NCBI RefSeq assembly: GCF_029028005.1
Contig: NZ_JAOTPO010000014.1
Span: 58,447-122,446 of the forward strand
DNA length: 64,000 nt
DNA from: Alkalihalobacterium chitinilyticum
Lineage (GTDB): Bacteria; Bacillota; Bacilli; Bacillales; Bacillaceae_F
Reading direction: 5' to 3'
Below are positions 55,196-64,000 of this stretch, piece by piece. The notes under the pieces were generated by a model. The model saw only the letters and a list, made by a program, of their open reading frames with translations, was not told the origin of the DNA and searched no databases. Position 1 is the first letter of the stretch. The number at the start of each line of letters is the position of its first letter. The translations under genes and the position numbers were made by a program.

Positions 55196-56569
55196 ATGAG
55201 CAAATCGTACGAAAACCTTCTTCAAATGCAAAAAGATTATTTTTATAGCGGTGTAACCCATGATGTCAATTTTCGAATTAAACAACTTAAGAAATTAAAA
55301 AAAGCTCTTAAAGCTAATGAAAAGAAGCTTAGTGAAGCACTTCGCAAGGATCTCAATAAATCAGACTTTGAAGCGTACCTTACTGAAATGGGCGTCCTTT
55401 ACAGTGAAATATCAGAAACGATTAAACATGTAAAAGGCTGGGTAAAGCCACGTAAGGTAAAAACGCCAATGACCCATGTCGGTTCAGATAGTTATATTTA
55501 TCCGCAGCCGTATGGGGTTTCGCTTATTATTTCACCGTGGAATTATCCGGTGCAATTAACAATAGCACCGTTAATTGGGGCAATTGCTGCAGGGTGTTGT
55601 GCCGTTATTAAACCGTCAGAATTAACACCGCACACATCTGCTGTTCTGGCACACTTATTACAACAGACGTTTGAGGAACAATATGTAGCAGTCGTTGAAG
55701 GAGACGTAGAAACGAGCACAGCGTTACTTGCTCTTAACTTTGACCACATCTTCTTTACAGGTAGCGTTGCAGTTGGAAAAGTAGTTATGGAAGCCGCAGC
55801 AAAGCATTTAACACCAATTACTCTTGAATTAGGCGGGAAAAGTCCTACGATTATACATGAAGATGCAAAACTAGATATAGCAGCGAAACGGATCGCGTGG
55901 GGGAAATTTACAAATGCCGGGCAAACATGTGTGGCTCCAGATTACTTACTCGTGCATAAAAGTGTAAAAGAAACCTTCTTAAAGAAACTGATTGAACAAA
56001 TTAAGGACCAATTCGGTGAAGATGTTTCTCGGAATTCAGATTTTCCGATGGTCGTTAACGAAAGGCATTTCGATCGTCTAACTGGGTATATGCAAGATGG
56101 GACGATTCTTTATGGAGGAAACGCCATTAGAGAACGGCGCTTTATCGAGCCGACGATACTGGATCATGTCTCATGGGACTCTAAAGTAATGGAGGAGGAA
56201 ATCTTTGGACCAATCTTACCTGTGTTTGAATATGAAACGGAGCAAGAGGTCATTGAGATGGTACGGAAACGTCCGAATCCATTGGCTCTTTACCTTTTTA
56301 CAGAGAACAAAAAGACCGAGCAAAATATAGTCACTCACTTATCATTTGGCGGCGGTTGTATCAATGATGTCATCTACCATGTCGGAACGTCTCAGTTACC
56401 ATTTGGCGGAGTAGGTTCAAGTGGTATGGGCGCTTACCATGGAAAATACAGCTTTGATGCGTTTTCACACGATAAAGGGATATTACACCAATCTACTAAG
56501 ATGGATATTCCATTGAGGTATCATAAAGCTAAAGGTGGATTAAAACTGATAAAAAGAATTATGAAATAA
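55196..56569 (+). CDS. Aldehyde dehydrogenase (class 3/YwdH type)
   Basis: 457 residues, the short class-3-like form. IISPWNYPVQLTIAPLIGAIAAG, FTGSVAVGKVVMEAAAKHLTPITLELGGKSP (general base Glu), NAGQTCVAPDY (catalytic Cys), and EEEIFGPILPV. The C-terminus is basic, with no clear membrane segment. Oxidises aldehydes to acids with NAD(P). Similar in form to B. subtilis YwdH. Confidence 0.88.
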   Translation: MSKSYENLLQMQKDYFYSGVTHDVNFRIKQLKKLKKALKANEKKLSEALRKDLNKSDFEAYLTEMGVLYSEISETIKHVKGWVKPRKVKTPMTHVGSDSYIYPQPYGVSLIISPWNYPVQLTIAPLIGAIAAGCCAVIKPSELTPHTSAVLAHLLQQTFEEQYVAVVEGDVETSTALLALNFDHIFFTGSVAVGKVVMEAAAKHLTPITLELGGKSPTIIHEDAKLDIAAKRIAWGKFTNAGQTCVAPDYLLVHKSVKETFLKKLIEQIKDQFGEDVSRNSDFPMVVNERHFDRLTGYMQDGTILYGGNAIRERRFIEPTILDHVSWDSKVMEEEIFGPILPVFEYETEQEVIEMVRKRPNPLALYLFTENKKTEQNIVTHLSFGGGCINDVIYHVGTSQLPFGGVGSSGMGAYHGKYSFDAFSHDKGILHQSTKMDIPLRYHKAKGGLKLIKRIMK

Positions 56570-56588
56570 GAAACAGAAACATACAAGG

Positions 56589-56616
56589 GAAGCTGACTTT
56601 ACGTCAGCTTCTTTTA
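56589..56616 (+). terminator. Terminator after aldehyde dehydrogenase gene
   Basis: GAAGCTGAC/GTCAGCTTC, 9 bp with a 5-nt loop, followed by TTTT. Between here and 56840 I see no gene, only a stretch near 56690-56720 that loosely resembles the interspersed repeats at 31887. Confidence 0.75.
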
Positions 56617-56839
56617 TGTAACAGAGGCGACGGTATTTTCGGTTTGATTTATTGAGCTTACATTGTGTATTGCCGGGTCCACTCAGTCCGGTAAAATAAA
56701 TAGGCGTCCTCGCTACGACAGTAACAAATCAAATGGAAATGACGAGGTATAGAAGAAGTCGGCTTTCTTCAGATGATGATACTAAAAGCTCGAAAAGAAC
56801 GACTAGATAGAAGGGGAATCACAGTTATGTAACGTAATA

Positions 56840-56874
56840 AAAACGAACCCTCTGTGAAATAGAAGGTTCGTTTT
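56840..56874 (-). terminator. Terminator of the minus-strand membrane-anchored protein gene
   Basis: AAAACGAACC pairs with GGTTCGTTTT (10 bp) around a 15-nt loop, giving a T tract on the minus strand. Confidence 0.75.
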
Positions 56875-56884
56875 TTAAAAAAAA

Positions 56885-58261
56885 TTATAGATCGGGCATA
56901 TACAAATCTGAAGTTCCTGATTTGACTAAACCTTCTAGTTCAAGGGCTAAAACCCATTGGTACATCTCTTCAGAAGTCATACCGAAGTCTGTATGAGTGA
57001 CTTCGCTTGCTTCAAGAGCAGCGATCAATTCCTTTTCTTCATCTGTTAGTTCAAAGTCATGTTCATAGTCAAAATTGTCCGCCATAAGTTCCATCATATA
57101 ATCTTCTAAAGCTAATTCAATTTGATAGCCTATATCATCAAGTTCAGCTTCTGTAATTGCTTGGCGGTCTTTACCGTAGAAACTAAACTCAGTATCCACT
57201 CCATAAACATATTCACTGTTTACAGTTCCAGACATGTTAATCTTTTGGCCGTCTTCTTCAAAAGTAAGCGAGAAGTCGAATTTGCTCTCTTTAATGATAT
57301 TTTTTTCGACTAAGAAGCTTCCAGTTAGAAGTAATGACACATCTTCTAAATCCTTACTCGTGTCTTCCAAATCACGAATGGTTGTTTCAATATCTTGCTC
57401 GCCAGATTCTTCATATGCTGCTTTGGCTTCTTCATCTTTTTCTACTTCTTTCATGGCATATATAAGGGAGTCAAACAACAATTCTTCTTCTAAGCTTAGA
57501 GAAATCCAGTTGTCTTCTTCGGTAACGATTTCTTCTTCGCTGTTATCTTTCATATATTCCAGCATTTTTTCAAAAACAAAAGTATATAAGTAACGTTCAT
57601 CGTCTTCACGGAACATTTTTCCGTCAATATCTAGAGGCTCCGTATATTTCTTCCCACGAATCGCATCTTCGATAATCGGTACAATGAAAGTATTTAATTC
57701 TGTTGAAACAAATTCTCCAATATCCTGCCCATCCGTGAAGTAAGCTAATTCTTCCTGTAGATCTGGAATGTTCGGTAAGATATTGTAAGAAATAATATCA
57801 ATAATATCAGATGTGAAATTAACGTATGGATCTAGGTCAAATGCTATTTCATCATTATTTTCATCTATATAAAGTGAAAAGGGCATTTGCAAATCAATAG
57901 TTTCACCTTGAATGTCTCCTGAGATCCCATAGGTAGCATTCATTTCCATCACTTTATTTTCACTGTCCCAAATCATTGAACTTGTTCCAGAGATATTTTT
58001 TAACAAGCTTTGCATGATTTCAAAGAAAATTTCTTCTTCTCCATACAAACCAAGCTCATGAGCATTCCAATCTACATCTACACTCATATTCATACCACTT
58101 GTTACTTGCACTTTGTCTTCTTCAGATAAATTAATAATGGCACGAGCCAATTTAACTTCTGGCGATGATGAGAATGAATAAAATAAAATCCCACCAATAA
58201 TTAAAATAAGCAGTGAACCAATCCCAATCCCAATTTTAGTACCTTTCGATTCCAATTCCAT
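56885..58261 (-). CDS. Membrane-anchored acidic extracytoplasmic protein of unknown function
   Basis: 458 residues from the ATG right after AAGGAGGTAT; the TTG two codons on is better spaced and may be the true start. The frame also extends to 58306 without a ribosome binding site. One N-terminal membrane segment (~10-32), then a large acidic outside domain with repeated beta-rich patterns (SGMNMSVDVDWNA, MEMNATYGISGDIQGETIDLQMPFSLYID, ISLSLEEELLFDSLIYAMKEV). Overall it recalls LolA-like lipoprotein-carrier folds, but I cannot assign a family. The acidic surface fits a protein exposed to alkaline surroundings. Confidence 0.6.
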   Translation of the reverse strand: MELESKGTKIGIGIGSLLILIIGGILFYSFSSSPEVKLARAIINLSEEDKVQVTSGMNMSVDVDWNAHELGLYGEEEIFFEIMQSLLKNISGTSSMIWDSENKVMEMNATYGISGDIQGETIDLQMPFSLYIDENNDEIAFDLDPYVNFTSDIIDIISYNILPNIPDLQEELAYFTDGQDIGEFVSTELNTFIVPIIEDAIRGKKYTEPLDIDGKMFREDDERYLYTFVFEKMLEYMKDNSEEEIVTEEDNWISLSLEEELLFDSLIYAMKEVEKDEEAKAAYEESGEQDIETTIRDLEDTSKDLEDVSLLLTGSFLVEKNIIKESKFDFSLTFEEDGQKINMSGTVNSEYVYGVDTEFSFYGKDRQAITEAELDDIGYQIELALEDYMMELMADNFDYEHDFELTDEEKELIAALEASEVTHTDFGMTSEEMYQWVLALELEGLVKSGTSDLYMPDL

Positions 58262-58535
58262 ATACCTCCTTGAATAATAAATATTGGAAATAATTACCCT
58301 AACCATTATTGCATAAAAAGGCTAGGTATAGGGAACTGTTTTTTCTGTTGGACTAGTTATAACTTAGTACCTATGTCGTTACATGATGAAGTTTGTTAGA
58401 TTATGAGGTATAAAAATTTAGAAGTTTTTATGTGAAGTGGCAGGAAATAAACTAAATGTAGCGTATTTATATATTTGTGAAAATTTAGATAATTAAATCA
58501 TCTTCTAAAAATTAGTAAGGAGCATCTCAAATAAA

Positions 58536-59429
58536 TTGAAAACAATCATTGAAATAAACACACCTTATGCCGCCTCTCATTTGTTAGAAAGATTATCTGC
58601 TGACCCACTGCATGTTGTCGATCGTATCAATCATGAGGTTAAAGTTCCGATTTATACTGAAAACAAAGTCGTGTCTGTTTCTTTTGAAAAAAACAATGGA
58701 GTAACGAGACTTACGATAACCGGCGATGTTGAAGATGAGGAGAAGGTTCTTGAAAAATTAAAGCAGATTTTTTTATGGGATGTCGATTTACAAGACATAT
58801 CCGATCATTTTAAACATACGAAACTAGCACCTATATTTGATATATTTTATGGTACACCTATCGTTTGTGATTTTGATTTATATGGTTGTTTAATGAAAAC
58901 GATTATTCATCAACAGTTGAACATGAAGTTTGCCCATGAACTTACTTCTCGGTTTGTCAAAACGTTTGGGTTTGAAGTGGGTGGCGTTCCTTTTTATCCT
59001 GAACCCTCAGTTGTAAGCAAGCTAGAGCCCGAACAGCTGCGCCAATTACAGTTTAGTCAACGAAAAGCCGAGTATGTTATTGATACATCTAAGAAAATAG
59101 CAAACGGTGAACTGGATTTGGAAGCCTTTCATTTCAAAACAGATGAAGAGATTATCGAGAAGTTAGTAAAAATTCGCGGGATCGGTAAGTGGACTGCTGA
59201 AAACTTCTTATTATTTGGGTTAGGGCGTCCTAATTTATTACCTGCCGCTGATATTGGAATTCAAAATGCACTAAAGCGACTGTATGATTTAGAAACAAAA
59301 CCGAAGCTGGATCAAGTTTTAGATTTAGCAGCTGAATGGGAGCCGTATTCAAGCTATGCGAGTCTATATTTATGGCTGAGTACTGAGCGTCCACAATTGG
59401 TAGAGGAAATTTACCAAAAAATAGAATGA
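58536..59429 (+). CDS. DNA-3-methyladenine glycosylase II (AlkA/YfjP type)
   Basis: 297 residues, TTG start with AAGGAG 13 nt upstream. N-terminal strand domain (~1-90), then the HhH-GPD fold: LYGCLMKTIIHQQLNMKFAHELTSRFV, the hairpin LVKIRGIGKWTAENFLLFGLGRPNLLPAADIGIQNAL with the catalytic Asp in AADIG. Removes alkylated purines from DNA. Similar in layout to B. subtilis YfjP. Confidence 0.85.
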   Translation: MKTIIEINTPYAASHLLERLSADPLHVVDRINHEVKVPIYTENKVVSVSFEKNNGVTRLTITGDVEDEEKVLEKLKQIFLWDVDLQDISDHFKHTKLAPIFDIFYGTPIVCDFDLYGCLMKTIIHQQLNMKFAHELTSRFVKTFGFEVGGVPFYPEPSVVSKLEPEQLRQLQFSQRKAEYVIDTSKKIANGELDLEAFHFKTDEEIIEKLVKIRGIGKWTAENFLLFGLGRPNLLPAADIGIQNALKRLYDLETKPKLDQVLDLAAEWEPYSSYASLYLWLSTERPQLVEEIYQKIE

Positions 59430-59509
59430 TACTAAACCCTCGAACATAAAAATGTAAAGTGTGAAAAACTAGAAGTAAAACATTTAGTTTGACTCTAGTT
59501 TTATATAAA

Positions 59510-59525
59510 AAGTAAGCGCTTACAA
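59510..59525. promoter_or_regulatory. CcpA cre-like site upstream of acyl-CoA ligase gene
   Basis: AAGTAAGCGCTTACAA matches WTGNAANCGNWWNCAW at all fixed positions but one (A for T at position 2) and contains a perfect 12-bp palindrome. It lies 160 bp before the ligase start. Catabolite repression of fatty acid use would be expected; binding is inference. Confidence 0.6.
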
Positions 59526-59685
59526 ATAGACCTACTGATTACAACTTCATTCGTTTTTTAGTGATTACTAGTTTAGAAAATAAAAGCTACTAGAAGCAGC
59601 CTAATCTCAGAAACTATTCTTTCATACGTGTAATACGGCTCTAGCCGAATTATAAATATTTTAGGTTATTTAGGAGGCGTTTTTT

Positions 59686-61299
59686 ATGATGAATGTACCA
59701 TTAAACATTTCTTCTATGATGGAAAGAGCAGAAAAGTATTTTCCGAAAAAAGAAGTGGTTACGAGAACACCAGCAGGAAACAAACGACATACGTACCGTG
59801 AAATTGCTCAAAGAACGAGACGATTATCAAGTGCGTTACAGAAGCTAGGTGTAGAGCAAGGTGACCGAGTAGGGACATTTGCATGGAACTCTAATCGTCA
59901 TTTAGAAGCGTACTTTGGTATTCCAGGAATAGGGGCGGTACTACATACGATCAATATTCGTTTAGCTCCAGAGCATATTTCTTACATTGTAAACCACGCT
60001 GAAGATAAAGTACTTCTCATCGATAGTGACCTCCTGCCATTGGTAGAACGTGTGAAAGATAGTTTTAAAACCGTTCAAGCCTATGTCGTAATGACCGATG
60101 GAGAATTGCCGGAAACGAGTTTATCTCCAGTGTATTCGTATGAAGAATTATTAGCTGAGGGAGATCCAGAGTTTGAGTTTGTGAAAGATATTGATGAAAA
60201 TTCTCCAGCAGGTATTTGTTATACATCAGCAACAACAGGAAATCCAAAAGGGGTCGTATATAGTCACCGTGGTATTTTTCTCCACAGTATGGCACTAGGA
60301 ATGGCCGATACAGGAGGTCTGTCAGAGTCAGATCGTTGTATGGCTGTCGTTCCTATGTTCCACGCTAATGCTTGGGGAATGCCTTTTATCGCTACTTGGC
60401 TAGGTTCGACTCAAGTGATGCCAGGTGCACAGTTTACTCCGAAAGTTCTAGCAGAGCTTATAGAGAGTGAAAAAATAACAGTAACCGCAGGTGTTCCAAC
60501 AATTTGGCTCGGTCTCCTTAAGGAGCTTGAGACGGGTGAATACGATACGAGCAGCTTAAGAGCAGTTCTTTGCGGTGGTTCAGCAGCACCTCCTTCTATG
60601 ATTAAGGCGTTTGAAGTGAAGTACGGAATTCCGTTCTTACATGCCTATGGAATGACGGAAACGAGCCCGCTCGTCAGCGTTTCTAGGTTAAAAAGCTATG
60701 AAACGGATTTACCGGAAGAAGAAAAGTTATCTATTCGTGCAAAACAAGGTCTTGTCGTGCCAGGACTTGAGGTAAAAATCGTCGGTAAAGACGGTGAAGT
60801 GAAAATGGATGGAGAAGAGATGGGTGAACTTCTCATTCGTGGACCTTGGATTGCCAGCGAGTATTACAACGATGAAAGGAGTAAAGATGCCTTTTATGAC
60901 GGATGGCTGCATACAGGTGATGTAGCAACAATGGATGAAGAAGGGGTCATCAAGCTCGTTGACCGTACAAAGGATTTAATTAAAAGTGGTGGAGAGTGGA
61001 TCTCTTCTGTAGATTTAGAAAATGGTATTATGGCGCATGAAGCTGTATTTGAAGCTGCAGTAATTGCGATCCCACACCAAGAATGGCAAGAGCGACCGCT
61101 AGCATGCGTTGTTCTTCATGACCAATTCAAAGATAAAGTATCTAAAGATGATATTATGGACTTCTTACGTCCGCAATTTGCCAAATGGTGGTTGCCAGAC
61201 GATGTGGTCTTTTTAGATGAAATTCCGAAGACTTCAGTTGGTAAATTCCTAAAAAGAGCATTGCGTGATCAGCTGAAAGAGCATTATCAAATTCAATAA
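59686..61299 (+). CDS. Medium/long-chain fatty acid-CoA ligase (AMP-binding family)
   Basis: 537 residues, RBS TAGGAGGCG. P-loop YTSATTGNPKGVVYSHRG (Ala replaces the more usual Gly in YTSGTTG), motif VPMFHANAWGMPF, substrate/AMP motif YGMTETSPLVS, hinge GWLHTGDVATMDEEGVIKLVDRTKDLIKSGGEWIS, and C-terminal catalytic Lys in PKTSVGKFLKR. Of the AlkK-like subgroup. Activates fatty acids for beta-oxidation; the cre-like site upstream fits a catabolic role. Confidence 0.87.
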   Translation: MMNVPLNISSMMERAEKYFPKKEVVTRTPAGNKRHTYREIAQRTRRLSSALQKLGVEQGDRVGTFAWNSNRHLEAYFGIPGIGAVLHTINIRLAPEHISYIVNHAEDKVLLIDSDLLPLVERVKDSFKTVQAYVVMTDGELPETSLSPVYSYEELLAEGDPEFEFVKDIDENSPAGICYTSATTGNPKGVVYSHRGIFLHSMALGMADTGGLSESDRCMAVVPMFHANAWGMPFIATWLGSTQVMPGAQFTPKVLAELIESEKITVTAGVPTIWLGLLKELETGEYDTSSLRAVLCGGSAAPPSMIKAFEVKYGIPFLHAYGMTETSPLVSVSRLKSYETDLPEEEKLSIRAKQGLVVPGLEVKIVGKDGEVKMDGEEMGELLIRGPWIASEYYNDERSKDAFYDGWLHTGDVATMDEEGVIKLVDRTKDLIKSGGEWISSVDLENGIMAHEAVFEAAVIAIPHQEWQERPLACVVLHDQFKDKVSKDDIMDFLRPQFAKWWLPDDVVFLDEIPKTSVGKFLKRALRDQLKEHYQIQ

Positions 61300-61341
61300 G
61301 ACTGTAAAATTAGAAAAAATTCGGACCATAAACCGTTCACG

Positions 61342-61363
61342 GAGCCAAGCACATGCTTGGCTC
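61342..61363 (+). terminator. Hairpin after acyl-CoA ligase gene
   Basis: GAGCCAAGC/GCTTGGCTC, a 9-bp stem with a 4-nt loop. No good T tract follows, so it may be a weak or Rho-type end. Confidence 0.45.
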
Positions 61364-61484
61364 TTAGTGGTTTGCGAAGAAATAATTAATTTATTTCTTT
61401 ACCATTTGTGTACAATTGGTAAAATAAAAGTAAAGGTTTGTAAAATTATCCAACCCATAATTTTGGATCATGGAGTGTGTTTAG

Positions 61485-62108
61485 TTGATAGCGGTCTATG
61501 TTTATTTAGGAGTATTAGTCTTACTATTAATTGGAGAATTTATAAAGTCGATCAGTTTGAATAAAAATAACGGGGTATTTGTTCAATCGAAGTTTTCAAT
61601 ATGGCTCTCGATCCTGCCTACGTTACTTGTTTTTCCTCTACAAGAAGGGCTGGATGATCAGTTTCTTTTAACCATGTATATTGTGGTTATTGGTGTTTCA
61701 CTTTTGTTTTTATTAATGAAAATAGCTAATATTGGCTATATTACAATTTATAAATCAACTGGGCATCGAACAGCAGATGTCATTCGGAAAGTTTTACAAG
61801 CTAGACATATCAGCTTCACTGAAAAAGAGCATACCATTGATTACTGTGAAATTACATTTACATTACCTGACAACCAATTAATGATTAGTGTAGAATGGAC
61901 GGAATCAGAAAGTGTTTTTACAACGGTGAAGGTTCATTTTAAAAAAGCTTGGAAATACCCAGATGCTGAAGTTTTAAGAGAAGATATTGTTGAACAGTTA
62001 CGTTTAGACTTAGGGGACAGGTCCTTTTCAACAAAAGTATGGCTTCAAATTGCCGGTGTAGTCACGGGTTTAACGGCGTTAATGACGTTTTTACTTCTAG
62101 TTAATTAA
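61485..62108 (+). CDS. Membrane protein of unknown function
   Basis: 207 residues, TTG start after TGGAGTG. Three N-terminal membrane segments (~3-22, ~38-52, ~60-80), a cytoplasmic alpha/beta domain (~85-180: TADVIRKVLQARHISFTEKEHTIDYCEITFTLPDNQLMISVEW), and a C-terminal membrane segment (~187-206). No family recognised. Confidence 0.6.
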   Translation: MIAVYVYLGVLVLLLIGEFIKSISLNKNNGVFVQSKFSIWLSILPTLLVFPLQEGLDDQFLLTMYIVVIGVSLLFLLMKIANIGYITIYKSTGHRTADVIRKVLQARHISFTEKEHTIDYCEITFTLPDNQLMISVEWTESESVFTTVKVHFKKAWKYPDAEVLREDIVEQLRLDLGDRSFSTKVWLQIAGVVTGLTALMTFLLLVN

Positions 62109-62220
62109 ACGTTTATTTAATAGGTTCGGAAAGAAATTTATTAAATAATTGCAAAATCACTCATAGAAATTAAAAATTGCACATAATAACAGGAAAATCT
62201 TTAATAAAGAGGGATTAGTA

Positions 62221-62604
62221 ATGTTACTATCAAACGGTGTAATTAACACAATTTCAGTATCGGCTGCTTTAATATCGATGATCCTTGTGTTGCTCCTGCA
62301 ATGGAATATTGAAAAGGAAACGAAAGAACGGAAGCTGTCACTTTTCTTTCATTGTATTAATGCACTCGTCATGCTTATGTTTTACAGCACGTCACAATTA
62401 GCATTGTATGGATCCGTTTCAACATACAGTGACCACGGTGGTTTTGCTCGTGTTTTATTAGAGGCGCTCGTGTTCCCAATTCCTTTTATTGCGATTACTT
62501 ATGTTCTAGCAGCTGTCACGTACCGGAATTTTGTCCGTCCCTATGTAAAAGTAAAGGGATCAAATTTGGTAGTGTTAAAACGCAGACGAAGATGGAGAAT
62601 ATAG
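62221..62604 (+). CDS. Small three-TM membrane protein
   Basis: 127 residues, RBS AGAGGGATT. Hydrophobic segments ~8-26, ~42-62 and ~80-102, and a strongly basic C-terminus (LKRRRRWRI). No family recognised; it may be cotranscribed with the preceding membrane protein (112-bp gap). Confidence 0.55.
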   Translation: MLLSNGVINTISVSAALISMILVLLLQWNIEKETKERKLSLFFHCINALVMLMFYSTSQLALYGSVSTYSDHGGFARVLLEALVFPIPFIAITYVLAAVTYRNFVRPYVKVKGSNLVVLKRRRRWRI

Positions 62605-62707
62605 AAAGGTACTATGGCTCAGCTAAATAAAAATAGTTGTTGGAAGGATATGACGAAAGACAAAAGTATACTTTCCCTAGTAGTAAAATAAAAACGCAGC
62701 CCTTCTT

Positions 62708-62760
62708 AAACTGCACCTTAATTGTTAGTACTCACTGACAGTTGAGGTGCAGTTTTTTTA
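62708..62760 (+). terminator. Terminator before the tre region
   Basis: AAACTGCACCT pairs with AGGTGCAGTTT (11 bp, 26-nt loop with inner pairing), followed by a seven-T tract. Confidence 0.8.
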
Positions 62761-62843
62761 TTGTTCAATCAATGTCCGTTTAAGGTGCGTCGGATGGGGA
62801 ATTGCTACACTTTTCTGGATTTAATATAGCACCTAAAAAACAA

Positions 62844-62872
62844 TTGACACATTTGTATATACAAGCTACTAT
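62844..62872 (+). promoter_or_regulatory. treP: Sigma-A promoter of treP
   Basis: TTGACA (62844-62849), 17-bp spacer, TACTAT (62867-62872). A TreR operator fills the spacer. Confidence 0.85.
62853..62865. promoter_or_regulatory. TreR operator 1
   Basis: TTGTATATACAAG, the palindrome bound by the trehalose repressor TreR in B. subtilis, lies between the -35 and -10 boxes. Confidence 0.85.
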
Positions 62873-62886
62873 TTCGTTATAGCTAT

Positions 62887-62900
62887 CTTGTATATACAAG
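62887..62900. promoter_or_regulatory. TreR operator 2
   Basis: CTTGTATATACAAG, a perfect 14-bp palindrome, lies just after the transcription start. The operators are 34 bp apart centre to centre, about three helical turns, allowing cooperative repressor binding. Confidence 0.85.
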
Positions 62901-63031
62901 TTTCATGAAAGCGTATTTTTGGGTGATTTATCCATATTACATAAAGTACCTCAAAACTAGAATAAGATACTGTTGTGGTGAAACATTAAATGGTAGGAAT
63001 AATAGGATAGATCCTCATTTTTAATTTCGAA

Positions 63032-63047
63032 ATGAAAACGATATCAA
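63032..63047 (+). promoter_or_regulatory. CcpA cre site in the treP leader
   Basis: ATGAAAACGATATCAA matches WTGNAANCGNWWNCAW at every fixed position. It lies about 155 bp into the leader and 18 bp before the treP start, where CcpA would act as a roadblock when glucose is present. Confidence 0.8.
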
Positions 63048-63065
63048 TCTAAAGGAGAGTTGGTT

Positions 63066-64000
63066 ATGGCCGATGTTAACAGACAAGCCGTCGAAGAAAT
63101 AATTGAAGCCATTGGCGGAAAAGAAAACATTGCTTCTGCCAGTCATTGTGTAACCCGTTTACGATTTGCGTTAAACGACGAAAGTAAAGTCGATCAAGAA
63201 AAGTTAAGTAATATTGATATGGTAAAAGGGTCATTCTCAACAAACGGCCAATTCCAAGTTATTATTGGACAAGGTCTTGTAGACAAAGTGTATAAAGAGC
63301 TCGTCAATATAACGGGGATTGGAGAAGCGTCAAAGGATGATACGAAGAGTGCCGCGGAGAAAAACTTAAATCCGCTTCAACGTGCAATTAAAACGTTAGC
63401 TGACATTTTTATTCCTATTCTACCGGCCATCGTTACAGCTGGTTTATTAATGGGGCTTAACAATGTTCTTACGGCTCCAGACATTTTCTATACTGGACAA
63501 GGAATTGTTGATGTTCATGAACAATGGGCCGATTTTGCTGGAATAATTAATTTAATTGCAAATACCGCCTTCGTGTTCCTCCCAGGTTTGATTGGTTGGT
63601 CCGCTGTAAAACGTTTCGGCGGTAATCCATTACTCGGTATTGTTCTAGGATTAATGCTCGTTCACCCTGATTTATTGAATGCATGGGCATACGGGGCAGC
63701 TTTAGAAGCGGGCGAAATTCCGTACTGGAACTTGTTTGGATTAGAAATTGCGAAGTTAGGTTATCAAGGGCAGGTACTTCCGATCCTTGTTGCATCCTAC
63801 GTGTTGGCCAAAATGGAATTAGCACTAAACAAACGGGTTCCTGATACCATCAAGCTTTTAGTCGTAGCACCTGTTGCCTTGCTTGTTACTGGTTTTATTG
63901 CATTCGTTGCGATTGGACCTGTTACTTTTACAATTGGTAACTGGATAACAGATCTTTTTGTTTGGACTTTTGGAAACTTTGCAGCCATTGGTGGTTTACT
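63066..64000 (+). CDS. treP: Trehalose-specific PTS transporter subunit IIBC (3' end outside the window)
   Basis: ATG after AAAGGAGAG; the frame is open to the window edge (311 codons). IIB domain residues 1-~85 with the phosphorylated Cys28 in SASHCVTRLRFAL, then a linker and the IIC membrane domain (LADIFIPILPAIVTAGLLMGLNNVL ... VFLPGLIGWSAVKRFGGNPLLGIVLGLMLVHPDLLNAW). This is the sucrose/trehalose PTS family. The two TreR operators upstream decide for trehalose over sucrose. It imports trehalose as trehalose 6-phosphate; treA and treR would be expected just to the right. No IIA domain is visible in the part present. Confidence 0.9.
   Translation, partial: MADVNRQAVEEIIEAIGGKENIASASHCVTRLRFALNDESKVDQEKLSNIDMVKGSFSTNGQFQVIIGQGLVDKVYKELVNITGIGEASKDDTKSAAEKNLNPLQRAIKTLADIFIPILPAIVTAGLLMGLNNVLTAPDIFYTGQGIVDVHEQWADFAGIINLIANTAFVFLPGLIGWSAVKRFGGNPLLGIVLGLMLVHPDLLNAWAYGAALEAGEIPYWNLFGLEIAKLGYQGQVLPILVASYVLAKMELALNKRVPDTIKLLVVAPVALLVTGFIAFVAIGPVTFTIGNWITDLFVWTFGNFAAIGGL

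Overview
The window looks like the chromosome of a low-GC, Gram-positive, spore-forming-type Bacillaceae, probably an alkaliphilic relative of Bacillus halodurans. Grounds: strong AGGAGG-type ribosome binding sites with many TTG/GTG starts, a type VIIb (LXG) toxin locus, HemAT, a Zur box, TreR operators and CcpA cre sites of the B. subtilis type, Asp/Glu-rich lipoproteins, and an RNase HI that closely resembles the B. halodurans enzyme in its catalytic motifs and C-terminus.

Layout. 1-9.8 kb: the downstream part of a type VII secretion (T7SSb) polymorphic-toxin locus. It holds the 3' end of a glycine-zipper toxin, its DUF443-type membrane immunity gene, an almost identical 5'-truncated second toxin cassette with its own immunity gene, a DUF4176 protein, four paralogous six-TM proteins interspersed with decayed glycine-zipper toxin tips, and two DUF5085-like proteins. 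10-17.6 kb: core genes (RlmI-like methyltransferase, methylmalonyl-CoA epimerase, beta-phosphoglucomutase, class III aminotransferase, HemAT, a SpoVB/YkvU-type flippase, a lipoprotein).

17.8-30.5 kb: a sigma-54-controlled operon. A -24/-12 promoter with the exact TGGCAC-N5-TTGCA pattern precedes genes for a binding lipoprotein, two permeases (the second with a large extracellular Ig-like insertion), two ATPases, a secreted cadherin-like/cyanophycinase protein and an isoaspartyl dipeptidase with a frameshift. A sigma-54 activator lies next downstream. The inferred role is extracellular breakdown of cyanophycin or another isoaspartyl-rich polymer, dipeptide import, and cleavage to amino acids.

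30.5-43 kb: a 26-residue microprotein, an aldo/keto reductase, an intergenic region with inverted interspersed repeats, a Uup/YfmR-type ABC-F protein with a YcgL-like nucleotidyltransferase, a run of small lineage-specific membrane or secreted proteins (one frameshifted), a DinB protein, a Zur-boxed beta-propeller lipoprotein, an orphan gene, a 53-bp tandem repeat and a soluble chemoreceptor. 43-49.5 kb: a compact AddB-like/AddA-like helicase-nuclease pair. 49.6-62.6 kb: penicillin-acylase family protein, PlsC, MATE pump, RNase HI, aldehyde dehydrogenase, a membrane-anchored protein of unknown role, an AlkA-type glycosylase, a cre-preceded acyl-CoA ligase and two small membrane proteins. 62.8-64 kb: the promoter, two TreR operators, a cre site and the 5' part of treP, which runs off the right edge.

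All calls are from reading the sequence; no database search was run.
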